Made by a program: the position numbers and the translations under genes. This document shows, piece by piece, positions 29,913 through 40,192 of a DNA stretch of 64,000 nucleotides. Under the pieces are notes generated by a model, which was not told the DNA's origin, ran no database searches, and worked only from the letters and a program-made list of their open reading frames with translations. How positions within the stretch are numbered: position 1 is the first letter of the stretch; each line of letters starts with the position of its first letter. Source of the DNA: Endomicrobiia bacterium (lineage in GTDB: Bacteria > Elusimicrobiota > Endomicrobiia > DTEH01); assembly GCA_025059805.1 (NCBI GenBank), contig JANXDG010000035.1, forward strand, positions 62,001 to 126,000, in the 5' to 3' direction.

Positions 29913-30305
29913 TTAAAATGGTATTTCTTCATCATTTGGAATGTTTTCTTCATCAGCAGGTAATGTTGATTCTTGTTGTGTTGAAACTGATTCTATATTT
30001 TTTCGGCTAAGAAACTCTAACGTTGACACAACAACACGTGGTGTAACATATACACTATTATTTTTCTGTGTTTTTACGAGTTCAAGTCTACCAGTAACAG
30101 ATATAGCCTTACCTTTTGTAAGATATTTTGCAAGTTTTTCCGCACGTTCACCCCAAATAATAATATCTACAAATACAGCTGGCCTATCCTCTGGCCGTAA
30201 ATCCTCTCTCAGCGCTAAAGTCGTGACACAAAATTGTTTACCTGTAGAAGTTGTCACAACTTTAGCATCTTTTGCAAGATTACCGGAAAATATTACAAGA
30301 TTCAT
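29913..30305 (-). CDS. ssb: Single-stranded DNA-binding protein
   Basis: '[32 protein letters not shown]...KAISVTGRLELVK'; acidic tail ending '...DEEIPF'. Confidence 0.92.
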   Translation of the reverse strand: MNLVIFSGNLAKDAKVVTTSTGKQFCVTTLALREDLRPEDRPAVFVDIIIWGERAEKLAKYLTKGKAISVTGRLELVKTQKNNSVYVTPRVVVSTLEFLSRKNIESVSTQQESTLPADEENIPNDEEIPF

Positions 30306-30484
30306 CCTCTATGTCTCCTCCATAAAGATGGTTTAAAAATATCAAAAATCACCTTTCGTGAGATATACTGGACAGATATTTTATCTAAAGAACAGTTACT
30401 ATTCGTCTTATTGGCTAACGAAACTGATACAGTAGATATATATAACAAATACCAGAAAATCAAGATTTTTATCAAAAAATTCAA
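30302..30484 (-). CDS. Putative 60-aa secreted micro-protein (TTG start)
   Basis: Overlaps the cysE stop (TTGA) and the ssb start (ATGA). Signal-peptide-like N-terminus '[24 protein letters not shown]'. Confidence 0.4.
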   Translation of the reverse strand: MNFLIKILIFWYLLYISTVSVSLANKTNSNCSLDKISVQYISRKVIFDIFKPSLWRRHRG

Positions 30485-31221
30485 CTTTTGTCGTTTTCCA
30501 ATGATTTGTCCTCAAACATTTTTTCAATTTCTTTCTTTTTCTGCTCAAAATAATCATCAATTTGTGTTGTTATACCTTCCAGTGTTTCAATTTTTCGTAA
30601 ACGATCCTCTAATCTATTAATTTCCTTTATAAGGAATTCAAAACCCTCTGCTATAGGATCTGGTAGTTTATTATGTTCTAACATCTCTATTTGTTCTGCT
30701 GTAAATCCTAAACTTATCCTGCCAGGGACACCTACAACCGTAGCACCAGATGGAACATCTCTCAACACTACCGAACCTGCACCTATTCTTGCATTATCAC
30801 CAATTTTTATATTGCCTAAAACTATTGCACCAGCTCCTATCACAACATTGTTTCCTACCGTAGGATGACGTTTACCTTTCGTTAATGATACACCTCCTAA
30901 AACTACTCCTTGGTATATTAAAACATCATCACCAATTTCTGCTGTTTCGCCTATTACAACACCCATACCGTGGTCAATAAAAAATCTACGTCCTATTTTT
31001 GCACCTGGATGTATCTCTATACCAGTCAAAAACCTACCGATATGAGAAATAATTCGCGCAGTCAAAAATAATTTTCTGTTATAAAACCAATGCGCAATTC
31101 TATATATCCACAATGCATGTAATCCTGGATAACAAAGTATAACCTCAAAAATACTCTTCGCAGCAGGATCTTTTTTAATTACAGTATCAATATCTTCTTT
31201 CAATACTTTGAGAAATTTCAT
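30481..31221 (-). CDS. cysE: Serine O-acetyltransferase
   Basis: '[44 protein letters not shown]', left-handed beta-helix. Confidence 0.94.
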   Translation of the reverse strand: MKFLKVLKEDIDTVIKKDPAAKSIFEVILCYPGLHALWIYRIAHWFYNRKLFLTARIISHIGRFLTGIEIHPGAKIGRRFFIDHGMGVVIGETAEIGDDVLIYQGVVLGGVSLTKGKRHPTVGNNVVIGAGAIVLGNIKIGDNARIGAGSVVLRDVPSGATVVGVPGRISLGFTAEQIEMLEHNKLPDPIAEGFEFLIKEINRLEDRLRKIETLEGITTQIDDYFEQKKKEIEKMFEDKSLENDKS

Positions 31222-31234
31222 AACACATTTTCGC

Positions 31235-31849
31235 CTATTCTAGTAGCTGTTTTATTCTCATAAGTTGAGTAATGTTTGTTCTTTCAAATTCGTTAAGTTT
31301 GTCAATAATAAATCTGATATTTTGTCTTATCTGAGGAATGATAACATACTCTAAACCGTTAACTCTTCTACGTGTTGTTTGTAATTCTTTTGCTAATAGT
31401 TCACATAATGTTTCCAGGTTTGTAAGTTCTAAAATGAGATTGAATAATGTAATTAGCTTTGATGTTACAAAATTTAGGTATGGATTTACAATTATAATTT
31501 TTTTAAATTTATCTATTTGTGCTAACTTACATTTTTCGTATCTTACGTTAAACCTTGACTCTAAAACAAAATCTACTTCAAATCTTAACTCTTGTGAAAG
31601 ATTTTCAAGATAAGTTTCTAACATTTCATTTGATGTTGTAATTAATACTTCTTTAATATAGGTATAAATTGTGAGTAGTTCTGTTTCCAACTTAGATCTT
31701 ATTTCTAAAAGATTCGTTATTAAGTTATTAAATTCCTTAGTTAGCTGTTCCTGTTTATCTTTTAGAAGTTTGTGACCACGCAGTGCAAACTTAAGTCTCC
31801 GACGTAGTTTCAACAGGTTCATCCTGTTAGGGTTAACTTTAATTTTCAT
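31235..31849 (-). CDS. V-type (A/V) ATP synthase subunit D
   Basis: '[36 protein letters not shown]' and C-term '[33 protein letters not shown]'. Confidence 0.88.
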   Translation of the reverse strand: MKIKVNPNRMNLLKLRRRLKFALRGHKLLKDKQEQLTKEFNNLITNLLEIRSKLETELLTIYTYIKEVLITTSNEMLETYLENLSQELRFEVDFVLESRFNVRYEKCKLAQIDKFKKIIIVNPYLNFVTSKLITLFNLILELTNLETLCELLAKELQTTRRRVNGLEYVIIPQIRQNIRFIIDKLNEFERTNITQLMRIKQLLE

Positions 31850-31889
31850 AGTCTTAATACCGGGTTGAAAAATTAAAAATTAATAACAA

Positions 31890-31906
31890 TTGATAATTTA
31901 TATCAA
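31890..31906. promoter_or_regulatory. Inverted repeat TTGATA-N5-TATCAA in the divergent intergenic region (possible operator)
   Basis: Perfect 6-bp palindrome arms between the divergent V-ATPase D and AEC transporter genes. In AT-rich DNA this may be chance. Confidence 0.25.
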
Positions 31907-31961
31907 AAATTTGTAACTAAATCAATATATATTTAACCGTAACACAGTAGGTGTATTTAAT

Positions 31962-32894
31962 ATGGAAAAATTTCTATTTTCATCCTTAAAGGTTTTTTTA
32001 TGGATTACAATAGGTGCGGTTATTAAATTAATATTTAACCACTTAGAATTACCTAACTTTAAAAAAACATTGAAATACACAACAGAATTTATCGTAACTT
32101 TCATTGTTCCCTATTTTGTTGGTATACGAATCTGGCTATTTGGTATTGAAAAAACAGTTTTATCAATTACTATTCTATGGTTTGTTGTAACCCTTATTAT
32201 ATCTTATCTAATAACGAAATTCATAATCAAAAGATGGGATTATACATTCAAAGAAGTCTTTTTACCATTAGCATTTACTAACAGCTTATATCTTGGGATA
32301 CCAGTAACACAATATTTTGTATCAGAGAATGCAGTATATTACACTATTATATATGTAGTAGTAGCCACATTGACACAGTTTACTTTTGGAGTATATATCT
32401 TATCTTCGTCAACCAAATTCTTTAGGATTATTTTGTCAACACCAATAATTTATTTTTCTATAATAGGTTATTCCCTAAGCATATATCAGGTTCAAACACC
32501 TGCTATGTTAAAAACTGTAAATAACATCATCTCAAGTATCATATCTCCCCTTATGTTGATATTTGTAGGATTTTCTTTTCAATGGGAATACATATTAGAA
32601 AAAGTAAGATTACATATATTTCTTAACATCGCTCGTATTATGATAATTTTTACAACATCTATTGTATTTATTTTAGTTTTAAAAACCTTTTTAGAACTTA
32701 ATAAGGAATTTGTAAAAGCTATAGTATTAGTTTCGCTTCTACCTTCAGCAATTGCCAATTATGTTTTAGCAGAAAAGTTTAATGTAGATACAAAATTTGT
32801 CTCTGGAGAGATTTTCTGGGGTACGATTTTAGTATTATTTTTGTTGCCTTATATCGCAGAATTATTAGAGATTTTATTGCTTTTTACGATGTAA
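31962..32894 (+). CDS. AEC family transporter (auxin efflux carrier / permease)
   Basis: 310 aa, about 10 TM segments; two-half permease pattern with 'FTNSLYLGIPVTQYF' and 'SLLPSAIANYVLAEKFN'. Confidence 0.78.
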   Translation: MEKFLFSSLKVFLWITIGAVIKLIFNHLELPNFKKTLKYTTEFIVTFIVPYFVGIRIWLFGIEKTVLSITILWFVVTLIISYLITKFIIKRWDYTFKEVFLPLAFTNSLYLGIPVTQYFVSENAVYYTIIYVVVATLTQFTFGVYILSSSTKFFRIILSTPIIYFSIIGYSLSIYQVQTPAMLKTVNNIISSIISPLMLIFVGFSFQWEYILEKVRLHIFLNIARIMIIFTTSIVFILVLKTFLELNKEFVKAIVLVSLLPSAIANYVLAEKFNVDTKFVSGEIFWGTILVLFLLPYIAELLEILLLFTM

Positions 32895-32911
32895 AAAATT
32901 TATTACGATAT

Positions 32912-33319
32912 TCACATCCGGCGAGAAATAACACCTGGCATCTCTTTATCTAACTCTATAACCTTTGTTTTTTCTGAAGTCATCACACAATGACCTTCAA
33001 AAATTGCACCTTCTCCAATAGCAAGTGAGGACGTATGTATATCACCTAACAGTTGTGCACCTGGCTGTAACTCTATACTTTCTAATGCTGTTATATTGCC
33101 CGTTACCTTACCACCTATAATCACTGAGTGTGCTGTCATATCACCTTGAACAAAACCTTTAATTCCAACAATTACCTGAGATGCTTCTATTATGTTACCT
33201 TCCAATCTTCCATCTACACGGACAGAACCTTTAGATTTTATAGTTCCCTGGAAAACTGTATTTTCACCAATAATAGTTTCAACTTCTTTAACTGTTGAAC
33301 TTTGTTTTTTCCCAAACAT
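32912..33319 (-). CDS. Bactofilin (polymer-forming cytoskeletal protein)
   Basis: 'TIIGENTVFQGTIKSKGSVRVDGRLEGNIIEASQVIVGIKGFVQGDMTAHSVIIGGKVTGNI'. Confidence 0.92.
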   Translation of the reverse strand: MFGKKQSSTVKEVETIIGENTVFQGTIKSKGSVRVDGRLEGNIIEASQVIVGIKGFVQGDMTAHSVIIGGKVTGNITALESIELQPGAQLLGDIHTSSLAIGEGAIFEGHCVMTSEKTKVIELDKEMPGVISRRM

Positions 33320-33342
33320 TTCTTAAACTCCTTTCCAAAAAA

Positions 33343-34296
33343 TCATCCTTTAAAGAAATCTTCTGGGTTAACGAATTTTATCGGGTTACAAATTTTATCA
33401 TTTCTCCATACCTCATAATGTAGATGTGGTCCTGTAGAGGTACCTGTATCGCCCATTAAACCAATAACTTCATTACGAGAAACTGTCTGCCCAATTTTAA
33501 CTTTGATCACTGAAAGATGGCCATATACAGTATAATAACCAAATTTGTGTTCTATAACAACAGCTTTACCATATCCTTCTTGCCATCCTGCATATTTTAC
33601 TATACCATTAGCTGTGGCCCGTATTGGTGTTCCCATTTCATTTGCGATATCAATTCCAGTATGAAAATGTTCCTGACCATAAATAGGATGTATTCTCCAC
33701 CCGAACGGTGATACTACCCTGCCAAAACATGGCCATATCAGTGGTGTATATTTATATAACTCTTTCTGTAATTTTATATAGTTTATAATTTCATTATAAC
33801 TTTCAATCTGTTGTTGAACTTTATTCTTTATTAACTCAAAATGTTGCTTATAATCCATAATATTTACTTCTTGTGGAGTTTTAGCAATATTAACTAAAAA
33901 ATTTGCCTGCGATATAAACGGTCCACCTTTACCAATGTCCTCAGGTGAGTTTAGTATAACATCTTTTTTTGACTTCATATTTAGAAGTTTACGTAAGACA
34001 CGGTCATTCTCTTCAACTTTAGCAAGTAATTCCCAAGTTTTTGATAATTCCTTGTTGACAAATTCATATTTTGTACCCAACACTGCTATTCTTAATTTTG
34101 CAGACCAATAATCAAAGTTCTTTGTAGCAAGATATACCGTCACACCTGTAAAAACTGTCCATAAAACAAAAACTGTAACAAGGAAAAGAATTGAGAAATG
34201 TTTTTTTACAGGTCCTTGAGTACCATGAAAGACAAACATCAAGGTAACCTTTTGCGAAAGTATTTTTTTAATTCGTCTGAAAAGTGGATATTTCAT
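33343..34296 (-). CDS. M23 family metallopeptidase, single-pass membrane
   Basis: 'PFGWRIHPIYGQEHFHTGIDIANEMGTPIRATANG...GDTGTSTGPHLHYEV'; N-terminal TM; adjacent to bactofilin. Confidence 0.92.
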   Translation of the reverse strand: MKYPLFRRIKKILSQKVTLMFVFHGTQGPVKKHFSILFLVTVFVLWTVFTGVTVYLATKNFDYWSAKLRIAVLGTKYEFVNKELSKTWELLAKVEENDRVLRKLLNMKSKKDVILNSPEDIGKGGPFISQANFLVNIAKTPQEVNIMDYKQHFELIKNKVQQQIESYNEIINYIKLQKELYKYTPLIWPCFGRVVSPFGWRIHPIYGQEHFHTGIDIANEMGTPIRATANGIVKYAGWQEGYGKAVVIEHKFGYYTVYGHLSVIKVKIGQTVSRNEVIGLMGDTGTSTGPHLHYEVWRNDKICNPIKFVNPEDFFKG

Positions 34297-34360
34297 TCCA
34301 ACTTTTAGCTCCTAATATAATTATATATACAAGATTTCTATTTTTGTCAACATAAAACCA

Positions 34361-34897
34361 TTATGTTTCTACAGTCCAAATTTTATTACCATTGGTATCA
34401 ATAGCAACTATTGAAGGGAAATCAGAAACATAAAACTTATACATTGCTTCAGGGCCAAGGTCAGAAAAAGCAACTAATTCATAATTCTTTACATATTTAT
34501 TTAGTAGTGCACCACACCCACCGTATGTTATTGCGTATATTGCAGCAAATTTCTTGCAAAGTTCAACAACTTTTGAACTTCTATAACCCTTCCCAATCAT
34601 TATACGGAAACCAATAGATAAAACCGTTTCAGTATATTCATCCATACGATATGCCGATGTTGGTCCACAGGAACCAATAACAAAATTATTTTTTGGTGGT
34701 GTTGCAGCACAGTAATAAACCGCCGAATTGTGAAAATTGATTTTTAATGTATCTGGTAGCTCACCATTATGAATTTTCTTATGTACTTGATCTCTAAATA
34801 CATAAATCTCTCCTGATAACAACAATCTATCCCCAACATTTAACTGTTTAAGTATCCAAGTGTCATTCAATGGAACAATAACTTTATATTCTTTCAT
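34361..34897 (-). CDS. Class I fumarate hydratase, beta/C-terminal subunit
   Basis: 'LLLSGEIYVFRDQVHKKI', 'VIGSCGPTSAYRMDEYTETVL', 'IGKGYRSSKVVE'. Confidence 0.9.
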   Translation of the reverse strand: MKEYKVIVPLNDTWILKQLNVGDRLLLSGEIYVFRDQVHKKIHNGELPDTLKINFHNSAVYYCAATPPKNNFVIGSCGPTSAYRMDEYTETVLSIGFRIMIGKGYRSSKVVELCKKFAAIYAITYGGCGALLNKYVKNYELVAFSDLGPEAMYKFYVSDFPSIVAIDTNGNKIWTVET

Positions 34898-35739
34898 AAC
34901 ACGACAGTATGTTTTCTATACGAATGACATTGTAAAACTATACTTACTGGAAGCGTAGCGATATGTGTTGGCGCTGCTTCTATAAAAACATCTAACACTG
35001 AAGTTTTACCACCTAAACCAAGTGGTCCTATGCCAGAATTGTTAACAGCGTCTTTAATCTGTTTTTCAATTTCAGCATAAAATAAATCTTTATTTCTTAT
35101 ACCGATTGTTCTAAGTAAAGATTTTTTTGCCAAAATCATACTTTCTTCTATTACACCGCCTACTCCTATACCAACAATTACTGGTGGACATGTATATGGT
35201 AGAAGTTTAATTATTGTTTCTGTGATGTATGTAATTATTTCTTCTTTATTAGTTGTTGGAAGGAAATTTGTAAACACTGAAGTGTTTTCTGAACCACCTC
35301 CTCGGATCAACACGCTTATCTTACATCGTCTATCTAATTCATCTTTATTAAGACACTGTATATATACACTGCCGAAATGAAGTTTCCCGGTTCGTTTTAA
35401 CGGATCTACTACACAGGAACAACGAAGTTTTTCATTTTCATAAACCTCTGCTGTTATATTTTGCACTGTAGCATTAATATCAAAATTTAAACATACATCT
35501 TTACCAATATCTACAAAAAACTGTGGTATTCCGGTATCCTGACATAAAGGCAATTTTGTTATTGACGAAATTTCAGCATTATTTAGTATTTTAAGCAGTA
35601 CATCTTTTGCGACTAGATTTACTTCTGTTTCTATAGCAGTTTTTATTGCTTGCAGGAAATCTTCAGGTAGAAAGTAATTAGCGTGAACTAATAACGTTCT
35701 TATTGCTGATACAAATTGTTCCTTAGTTATTTCCCTCAT
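34894..35739 (-). CDS. Class I fumarate hydratase, alpha/N-terminal subunit
   Basis: 'LPLCQDTGIPQFFVDIG', 'IRGGGSENTSVFTNFLPTT', 'GIGPLGLGGKTSVLDVFIEAAPTHIATLPVSI'. Confidence 0.92.
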   Translation of the reverse strand: MREITKEQFVSAIRTLLVHANYFLPEDFLQAIKTAIETEVNLVAKDVLLKILNNAEISSITKLPLCQDTGIPQFFVDIGKDVCLNFDINATVQNITAEVYENEKLRCSCVVDPLKRTGKLHFGSVYIQCLNKDELDRRCKISVLIRGGGSENTSVFTNFLPTTNKEEIITYITETIIKLLPYTCPPVIVGIGVGGVIEESMILAKKSLLRTIGIRNKDLFYAEIEKQIKDAVNNSGIGPLGLGGKTSVLDVFIEAAPTHIATLPVSIVLQCHSYRKHTVVL

Positions 35740-35750
35740 TAAAGATTTTT

Positions 35751-36236
35751 TTAACCACGAGCGATTGCTATAACACCAGTTCTTACAAGTTCTTTAATCC
35801 CGTAAGGTTTAAGAAGATTAATAAATGCTACAAGTTTATCCTCATCACCAGTGATTTCCAGTACTAAGTTTTGATGAGAAACATCAACAATTTTTGCACG
35901 GAAAATTTCTGCAATTTCTATAATTTCAGCACGAGTTTTGTTTGTTGCATTTACCTTTACAAGGATAAGGTCGCGCTCTATATGGTCAACTTTTGAAAAT
36001 TCATAAACTTTTATCACATCAATAAGTTTATTAAGTTGTTTCTCAACTTGTTCTAAAATTTTTTCATCACCACGGACAATTATCGTCATTCTTGATATAT
36101 CAGGATTTTCAGTTTCACCCACTGCTAGTGAGTCAATATTATAACCTCTTGCAGCAAAAAGTGTTGCTATGCGTGCAAGTACACCTGGTTTGTTATACAC
36201 CAACGCTGATATTATATGTCGTTTTGTCTCCGTCAT
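35751..36236 (-). CDS. ilvN: Acetolactate synthase small subunit
   Basis: 'HIISALVYNKPGVLARIATLFAARGYNIDSLAVGETENPDISRMTIIV' ACT domain. Confidence 0.94.
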   Translation of the reverse strand: MTETKRHIISALVYNKPGVLARIATLFAARGYNIDSLAVGETENPDISRMTIIVRGDEKILEQVEKQLNKLIDVIKVYEFSKVDHIERDLILVKVNATNKTRAEIIEIAEIFRAKIVDVSHQNLVLEITGDEDKLVAFINLLKPYGIKELVRTGVIAIARG

Positions 36237-36372
36237 ATATTATCTCCTATAATTTTGTGAATATTTCATAAATTTTTTTCTCTATTAACAAAAAATGTAT
36301 TTCTGTTTCTCTCTCAATTTCTCTAATTAAAGTAATATATTCCAATATGTTTAATATTCTGAAAATAGTGTA

Positions 36373-36399
36373 ATTATAACTTTTTATAGAAATCGTCAA
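36373..36399 (-). promoter_or_regulatory. Putative promoter inside the ilvB-ilvN gap
   Basis: Minus strand TTGACG (36394-36399), 15 nt, TATAAT (36373-36378), then ilvN start at 36236. The spacer is shorter than optimal. Confidence 0.35.
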
Positions 36400-36548
36400 A
36401 CTTTTTTATTTCTAAAAACTGTTTTTGAGCATCATAAATCTCATTAGGAATTTGTAAAATTGAACAACTTCATTTAATCTCACTATGTTGTTGCAAGATT
36501 TTGTTTAACGTTTGTGTTATTTACATAAAAAGCTAAACAGTAGTTTCT

Positions 36549-38279
36549 CTATGCTAAACTTGTGATAACTTCATCCAGTGCAGCACCTGCAGGTACCATT
36601 GGAAAAACATTTTCTTCTTCTTCAATCCAAAAATCAATAATTACAGGTTTATCTTCTATTTCAAACGCTTTCTTTAAAACTGATCCCACATCATCTTTTT
36701 TCGTAACACGATATCCTTCAGCTTTGTACGCTCGTGCAACTTCTACAAAATCTGGTACAGGTTCACATTCTACCCTGCCAAGTTTTTTAGTGCAGAGATA
36801 AGTTTGAGAATATCGTTTATTATAGAATAACTCTTGCCATTGACGTACCATTCCAAGATAACCATTGTTCATTATACAGACAATAACATTAACTTTGTTA
36901 ATAACAGCAGTTGCAAGTTCTTGTATGTTCATTTGAAACGAACCATCTCCTGCAATGACAACAACTTTTTCCTCTGGCTTGCCTAACTTTGCACCAATAC
37001 CTGCAGGGAAACCATAACCCATTGTACCTAACCCACCTGAAGATAAAAATTTCCTAGGACCATTTGGTTTATAATACTGTGCAGCCCACATTTGGTTCTG
37101 CCCTACTTCAGTCACAACAATTGCATCACCTTTTGTAATTTTGGTTATTTCCTCAATAATATACTGAGGTCGCAGTTTCTCATCATTTTTGTATTTCATT
37201 GGATATTTTTCTTTCCATTCTTTTATTTGTTTTAACCATTCTATATGTTTTTTTGGTTTGACAAGTTTCAGAAGATCCTGTAATACAAGTTTGCAATCAC
37301 CAACAACTGGTATGTCAGCAGTTACATTTTTAGATATACTTGTTGGATCAATATCAATATGTGCAATATGTTCAGCTTTAGGTGCAAACGATGCAAGTTT
37401 ACCTGTACACCTATCATCAAACCGTGCCCCAACAGCAATTATTAAGTCTGCATTTTGCATTGTCAGGTTTGCATAAACAGTCCCATGCATACCTAACATC
37501 CCTAAATATAGTTCATGGTCGCAAGGAAAAACACCTATGGCCATTAAAGTTGTCGTGACAGGTATATGACAGGTTTCTGCAAGTTCTCTTAGTTCTTCTG
37601 ACGCGCCTGAAATCACAGCACCACCACCAACATACAAGACTGGTTGTTTCGCATTATTTATCGCATCAGCTAATTTTTTTATTTGTAACGGATGTCCTTT
37701 ATATGTAGGTTTGTATGACAGAAGATCAACTTTTGACGGCCAAATAAATTCTGTCTTTGCACGTTGGATATCAACAGGGATATCAATTAATACAGGACCC
37801 GGCCTTCCCGTAGAAGCTATGTAAAACGCTTCTCTGATAATTTTTGCAAGATCTTTTACATCTTTCACAAGGTAGTTATGTTTAGTGATAGGTCTTGTTA
37901 TACCTGTTGTATCTGCCTCTTGGAACGCATCGTTACCAACAAGATGTGTAGCAACTTGTCCTGTGAAAGCAACTATCGGTACTGAATCCATATAAGCTGT
38001 AGCTATCCCTGTGGTAAGATTTGTCGCACCGGGACCCGAAGTTGCAATACATACACCTACTTTACCGGTAGCACGAGCGTAACCATCTGCCATATGTGCT
38101 GCACCTTGTTCATGTCTTGTAAGTATAAATTTTATTTTTTTGGAGTCATATATTTTATCAAATATAGGCAATACAGCACCGCCTGGAATACCAAATATTA
38201 TCTCTACACCTTCTTTCTCCAAGGATTCTATAAAAATCTCAGCACCAGTTTTTTCAATGGATAAAGTTTTCCTTGTCAT
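36549..38279 (-). CDS. ilvB: Acetolactate synthase large subunit
   Basis: 'GAEIFIESLEKEGVEIIFGIPGGAVLPIFD', 'GDGSFQMNIQELATAV', ThDP-binding enzyme. Confidence 0.96.
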   Translation of the reverse strand: MTRKTLSIEKTGAEIFIESLEKEGVEIIFGIPGGAVLPIFDKIYDSKKIKFILTRHEQGAAHMADGYARATGKVGVCIATSGPGATNLTTGIATAYMDSVPIVAFTGQVATHLVGNDAFQEADTTGITRPITKHNYLVKDVKDLAKIIREAFYIASTGRPGPVLIDIPVDIQRAKTEFIWPSKVDLLSYKPTYKGHPLQIKKLADAINNAKQPVLYVGGGAVISGASEELRELAETCHIPVTTTLMAIGVFPCDHELYLGMLGMHGTVYANLTMQNADLIIAVGARFDDRCTGKLASFAPKAEHIAHIDIDPTSISKNVTADIPVVGDCKLVLQDLLKLVKPKKHIEWLKQIKEWKEKYPMKYKNDEKLRPQYIIEEITKITKGDAIVVTEVGQNQMWAAQYYKPNGPRKFLSSGGLGTMGYGFPAGIGAKLGKPEEKVVVIAGDGSFQMNIQELATAVINKVNVIVCIMNNGYLGMVRQWQELFYNKRYSQTYLCTKKLGRVECEPVPDFVEVARAYKAEGYRVTKKDDVGSVLKKAFEIEDKPVIIDFWIEEEENVFPMVPAGAALDEVITSLA

Positions 38280-38312
38280 TTTTCAAATTCACTCCTTACT
38301 CAAAGGATAATT

Positions 38313-40073
38313 TCATTTGACTGTATTTCTTGTTTTCAAAACAGCGCCTTCTGACGCTGAAGTTACAAGTTCAACATATCTTGAAAGCCATCCTGTTTTA
38401 AACTTTTTCTCTCTTGTTGCTAACTCACCTTGAAGTCGTGCAAGACGTGCACCTAACTCTGTAGAAGTGAGCCGTACATTAAGTTTTCGGTTAGGAATAT
38501 CAATTTCTATAATATCGCCATCCTGTAAAACACCAATTGGTCCACCGGCAGCCGCTTCAGGTGAAACATGACCTATACACGGACCTCTTGTTCCACCTGA
38601 AAATCTACCGTCCGTTATTAATGCAACTTTATCTGCTAACCCCATCCCTTGGATGATACTAGTTGGGCCTAACATCTCTCTCATCCCAGGGCCACCTTTT
38701 GGTCCTTCGTATCTTATTACTATTACATCACCCTTTTTAATTTTTTTATGAAGAATTGCGTTCATAGCTTCTTGTTCAGAATTAAACACTACAGCTGGAC
38801 CTATAAATTTTCTCATTTGTGGTAGTACCGCAGATTGTTTAACCACTGCACCTTCAGGAGCAAGATTTCCGTAAAGTATTGCTAACCCACCTTCGGTTGA
38901 GTATGGTTTTTTGTATTTAATAACTTCTTCATCTTCTACCCTACCTTGAGCTGCTATTTCCAATATATCTTTTCCACTAACGGAAATATTTGATTTCAAA
39001 AATTTTCTTAAAACATTCAATACTGCTGGTATTCCACCTGCTTTATGCAAATCTTCCATATACAAATCGCCTGCTGGCTCCAACCTTACTATGTTTGGCA
39101 CCATACGTGAAATTTCATCAAACAGTTTCAGGTCAAGTTTGACACCGGCTTCATAAGCAATAGCTTTAAGATGCAACACTGTATTTGTTGATCCTCCCAT
39201 TGCTAAGTCTACAACAATAGCGTTGTTAATTGCATTTTGTGTTAATATCCTCATTGGTGTCAAGTTTTCATAAACCATCTGTACTATACGTCTACCAGAT
39301 TCATATGCTATACGTTTTTTTTCTGAAGAAACTGCAAGTGAAGTTGCACAATATGGTAATGATAATCCCATAGCTTCGCATAAACATGCCATAGTGTTTG
39401 CAGTATACAATCCCTGACATGAACCTGCCCCTGGACATGCTCTACATTCTAAATCTTGTAATTCTTCAGCTGTAATTTTACCTGCCTCAAACAATCCTAC
39501 TGCTTCAAACGTATCCCTAACTAACGATCTTCGTTTACCCTTGTAATATCCTGCAAGCATTGGCCCGCCGGTTACAACAATCGTAGGAATGTTAACATTC
39601 AACCTCACTGCACCCATTATCATCCCCGGCGTAATCTTATCACAGTTTGTTAACAAAACTAATCCGTCAAAACAATGTGCTTTTGCCATTGTCTCTATGG
39701 AATCTGCAATGAGTTCCCTTGAAGGTAAAGAATAATGCATACCTAAATGTCCCATTGAAATACCATCACATACGCCTATTACTCCGAAAACAAACGGTAC
39801 GCCACCAGCTTCAACTATCCCGCGTTCAATCCAACGTTCTAACTCGCGCATATGAATATGTCCAGGCACAATATCGCTATATGCAGAAGCTATCCCTATA
39901 AACGGTTTTGACAAGTCTGAACTGGAGATACCTGTAGCATAAAGTAGCGCTCTATGTGGTGCACGGATACTACCTTTCTTTATCTGGTTACTAACTAAAT
40001 CTTTACTTGGCAAATGTTGACTTGTTTTTTGTGCTGTAATTTTCTTTTTGCGAGTACGTTTATGTGTACTCAT
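38313..40073 (-). CDS. ilvD: Dihydroxy-acid dehydratase
   Basis: '[32 protein letters not shown]', '[31 protein letters not shown]'. Confidence 0.96.
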   Translation of the reverse strand: MSTHKRTRKKKITAQKTSQHLPSKDLVSNQIKKGSIRAPHRALLYATGISSSDLSKPFIGIASAYSDIVPGHIHMRELERWIERGIVEAGGVPFVFGVIGVCDGISMGHLGMHYSLPSRELIADSIETMAKAHCFDGLVLLTNCDKITPGMIMGAVRLNVNIPTIVVTGGPMLAGYYKGKRRSLVRDTFEAVGLFEAGKITAEELQDLECRACPGAGSCQGLYTANTMACLCEAMGLSLPYCATSLAVSSEKKRIAYESGRRIVQMVYENLTPMRILTQNAINNAIVVDLAMGGSTNTVLHLKAIAYEAGVKLDLKLFDEISRMVPNIVRLEPAGDLYMEDLHKAGGIPAVLNVLRKFLKSNISVSGKDILEIAAQGRVEDEEVIKYKKPYSTEGGLAILYGNLAPEGAVVKQSAVLPQMRKFIGPAVVFNSEQEAMNAILHKKIKKGDVIVIRYEGPKGGPGMREMLGPTSIIQGMGLADKVALITDGRFSGGTRGPCIGHVSPEAAAGGPIGVLQDGDIIEIDIPNRKLNVRLTSTELGARLARLQGELATREKKFKTGWLSRYVELVTSASEGAVLKTRNTVK

Positions 40074-40192
40074 TTTGACCTCCGCAATTATAAATTTACT
40101 TCAACTAAAAAGAATTAACAAACATACAGAAATAAAAATTAAGGCAAAAAATATAAAGAAAATTTTGTTTATGCTAAAATCAAAAATTATTC

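Noticed and set aside
29941-30336. 131-aa plus-strand ORF (and the neighbouring 30234..30620 ORF)
   Set aside because: Antisense to ssb and cysE, both strongly supported; shadow ORFs.
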